Of a stretch of 64,000 nt of DNA, positions 62,391 through 64,000 are shown piece by piece. The notes beneath the pieces are model-generated. The model made no database searches, was not told where the DNA came from, and saw nothing but the letters and a program-made list of their open reading frames with translations. Location: the NCBI RefSeq assembly GCF_027571385.1, contig NZ_CP085636.1, forward strand, positions 3,533,501-3,597,500, given 5' to 3'. The position numbers and the translations under genes are program-made. This stretch comes from Shewanella sp. MTB7 (GTDB lineage: Bacteria > Pseudomonadota > Gammaproteobacteria > Enterobacterales > Shewanellaceae). Position 1 is the stretch's first letter; every line of letters begins with the position of its first letter.

Positions 62391-63234
62391 AGATATGATC
62401 TGATAAGTCACCATTAATAAACCGTAAAACTTATGAAGTTTCCTGATTTTGCATCACTCGCAAAAAATGAAAAAGTAGCACGTAAAAAAATGCGCTATCT
62501 ATCATTAGCGCATTTTGCTGATGGCCATTCTCGTTATGCTATTGCCGACATGCTTAAGGTCAGTAGAGTTTGTCTGTTAAAAGAGGTCGTATAAACGCCC
62601 AAGATGTAGCGTCCTTTATAAAAATGGAGCTTGGCGTTGAGTTTTAGCAAAGTAATATCTATCGATTATTGCATCAACTAGGCTTCTACTGGATAACCAC
62701 TTGATCGCGTTGATGTGTGGTTCCAAAATGAAGCGAGATTTGGCCAACAGAACACCACTACACGGCTTTGGGCGACCAAAGGCACTCGCCCACGGGCTGT
62801 TCGTCAACAGCAGTTTGAGTCAGCATATTTATTTGGCGCAGTCTGTCCTGCAACTGGCAAAACAGAAGCCATCATTGCTCCATTTGCTAATAGTGAATGT
62901 ATGCATGAACACTTGAAATTAATATCACAGGCCACAAAGCAAGGCCGACATGCGGTCGTGGTGATGGATGGTGCGGCATGGCATCAAATGGAAGTGGCAT
63001 TTGGTAATCTAACCATCATAAGGCTTTCTCCTTACTCTCCTGAGTTGAATCCCATAGAACAAGTTTGGCAATGGCTTCGGCAACACACGCTAGCCAATTG
63101 TTGCTTTAATGGATATGAAGACATCGTCAAACAATGCACAAGAGCTTGGAATGACTTCATCATAGAGCCTAAACGCGTGATGAAACTCTGCTCAAGGGAG
63201 TGGACGGAATTGATAACTTAGCTAATGCAATTGG
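62378..63234 (+). mobile_element. decayed IS630-family insertion sequence
   Basis: An 857-bp remnant bounded by near-perfect inverted repeats (CCAATTACATTAG left, CTAATGCAATTGG right) and TA at each side. Intact relatives are about 1.1 kb, so roughly 250 bp is missing. The transposase gene is broken into an N-terminal HTH piece, a middle piece with stops and a C-terminal DDE piece. Confidence 0.85.
62433..63221 (+). pseudogene. IS630-family transposase, disrupted
   Basis: Pieces in order: 62433-62594 encodes the N-terminal HTH (RKKMRYLSLAHFADGHSRYA) and stops early; about 62584-62702 encodes GRINAQDVASFIKMELGVEF, a TAG, then QSNIYRLLHQLGFYWITT and a stop; from about 62709 another frame encodes the DDE domain to 63221. 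Two internal deletions are inferred from the family layout. The DDE domain keeps VVVMDGAAWH and SPYSPELNPIEQVW (second Asp and Glu), but the first motif reads WFQNEARFG where the family has DE, so the first catalytic Asp is Asn. Confidence 0.85.
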
Positions 63235-63236
63235 TA
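63221..63236. repeat. right terminal inverted repeat of IS630-type element
   Basis: GCTAATGCAATTGGTA, reverse complement of the left repeat apart from one base, ending at the TA target site. Confidence 0.7.
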
Positions 63237-63333
63237 TAAGACATTAAATTAAAAATGAAGCTTACTCTAATCAGTAGGTTTTTTGCGGGCAGACACTGGA
63301 AATGCTGCGGTGCATTTCTAAATGACAGACGTA

Positions 63334-63363
63334 AAAAAGCCCGCTACATCGTAGCGGGCTTAA
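63334..63363 (-). terminator. rRNA operon terminator
   Basis: On the minus strand GCCCGCTAC-gat-GTAGCGGGC followed by six T residues; nine perfect GC-rich pairs, 25 bp past the 5S gene. Confidence 0.92.
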
Positions 63364-63388
63364 ATACTACTCTTTACGAGTAAAATAG

Positions 63389-63508
63389 GCGCCTGGAAAT
63401 GACCTACTCTCACATGGGGAGACCCCACACTACCATCGGCGCGATTGCGTTTCACTTCTGAGTTCGGGATGGGATCAGGTGGGGCCACAATGCTATGGTT
63501 TCCAGACA
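63389..63508 (-). rRNA. rrf: 5S ribosomal RNA
   Basis: About 120 nt. On the minus strand it starts TGTCTGGAAACCATAG, contains CCCGAACTCAGAAGTGAAAC and ends GTCATTTCCAGGCG, with the two ends pairing. Exact ends are set by comparison with known gammaproteobacterial 5S RNA and could shift by one or two bases. Confidence 0.95.
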
Positions 63509-63722
63509 AATTTGCTATTACTTCCAGCTTTTAAAAAGCTAAAGGTAAATAATTTCGAAAGCTGTTATCTCACATTCGCAAGATAATTCTAAATAATTGG
63601 GTTTTAGTACACGGAGGTACTGTATGTCATAAATGCAGAAGCATTTTATGACCAACTTAAATCAAGTTCGTATTCTTTTGTCGCTAAGTATCACCTAGCT
63701 ACATAAAACCCATCTGGGTTGT
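63509..63722 (-). other. 23S-5S internal transcribed spacer
   Basis: About 214 bp between the 23S 3' end and the 5S 5' end. No tRNA is present. It should hold processing stems for both RNAs. Confidence 0.8.

Positions 63723-64000
<278 letters not shown>

Noticed and set aside
62701..62916. 71-codon ORF in the IS630 element
   Set aside because: It is out of frame with the transposase; the 62715-63221 frame carries the DDE motifs.

Overview
The window looks like chromosomal DNA of a marine gammaproteobacterium, most probably Shewanella. The evidence is the gene complement and order: ybgC-tolQRAB-pal-cpoB followed by a tRNA-Lys cluster, motY beside rnt, nagD close to asnB, yejK-yejL-yejM, phoP-phoQ, a Na+-flagellar motor gene, and an H-NOX/PAS-GGDEF-EAL pair. 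AT-rich intergenic DNA and protein-level similarity to Shewanella/Vibrio families agree. The genus assignment is inference; no database search was run.

Layout. 1-1990 (minus): a tandem array of tRNA-Lys(TTT) genes, eight complete copies plus the 5' end of a ninth, interleaved with six 121-bp decayed tRNA-Lys-like units, driven from one visible promoter at the right-hand end. 2052-7167 (minus): the Tol-Pal envelope operon. 7168-7889: gene-free except for a probable ~220-nt structured RNA. 7890-19408: motY, rnt, a 2-Cys peroxiredoxin, an ion antiporter family protein, upp, purM-purN, nagD, an M28 lipoprotein peptidase and asnB. 19566-22033 (minus): an H-NOX nitric-oxide sensor gene overlapping a PAS-GGDEF-EAL cyclic-di-GMP enzyme gene. 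22419-33614: DUF445, a short GNAT, VOC, ferredoxin and ferredoxin-reductase genes, a large DUF748 protein, glutaredoxin-like, lipoprotein, DUF2986, MATE, voltage-gated channel and L,D-transpeptidase genes. 33707-42717: YecM, a phosphatidylserine-decarboxylase-family enzyme, M23 peptidase, a double-domain 6-carboxytetrahydropterin-synthase-family protein, DUF4336, yejK, yejL, yejM. 42890-46976: tRNA-Pro(GGG), a membrane diguanylate cyclase, an unknown protein and nadE. 47264-51957: a porin, a chemoreceptor with two CHASE3 domains, a wrecked sigma-54 activator gene and a small membrane protein. 52011-57305: a PhnD/PhnC/PhnE-type ABC transporter divergent from phoP-phoQ. 57361-62267: 2-oxoglutarate dioxygenase, DUF3135, CorA, a small membrane protein, YccT and a patatin. 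62378-63234: a decayed IS630-family element. 63334-64000 (minus): terminator, 5S rRNA and the 3' end of a 23S rRNA.

How genes work together. Tol-Pal proteins form one envelope machine. purM/purN, upp, nagD, nadE and asnB are nucleotide, NAD and amide metabolism. Two cyclic-di-GMP enzymes both keep GGDEF/GGEEF and RxxD inhibitory-site motifs; one is physically coupled to an NO sensor. The left tRNA array and the right rRNA operon are both minus-strand stable-RNA units.

Most unusual items: the tRNA-Lys array with regularly spaced, conserved tRNA remnants; the unassigned structured RNA at 7574-7793; the H-NOX/c-di-GMP pair; a decarboxylase-family enzyme with an extra N-terminal domain; and a voltage-gated channel ending in a zinc ribbon. 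I did not find a convincing wholly new multi-gene system.
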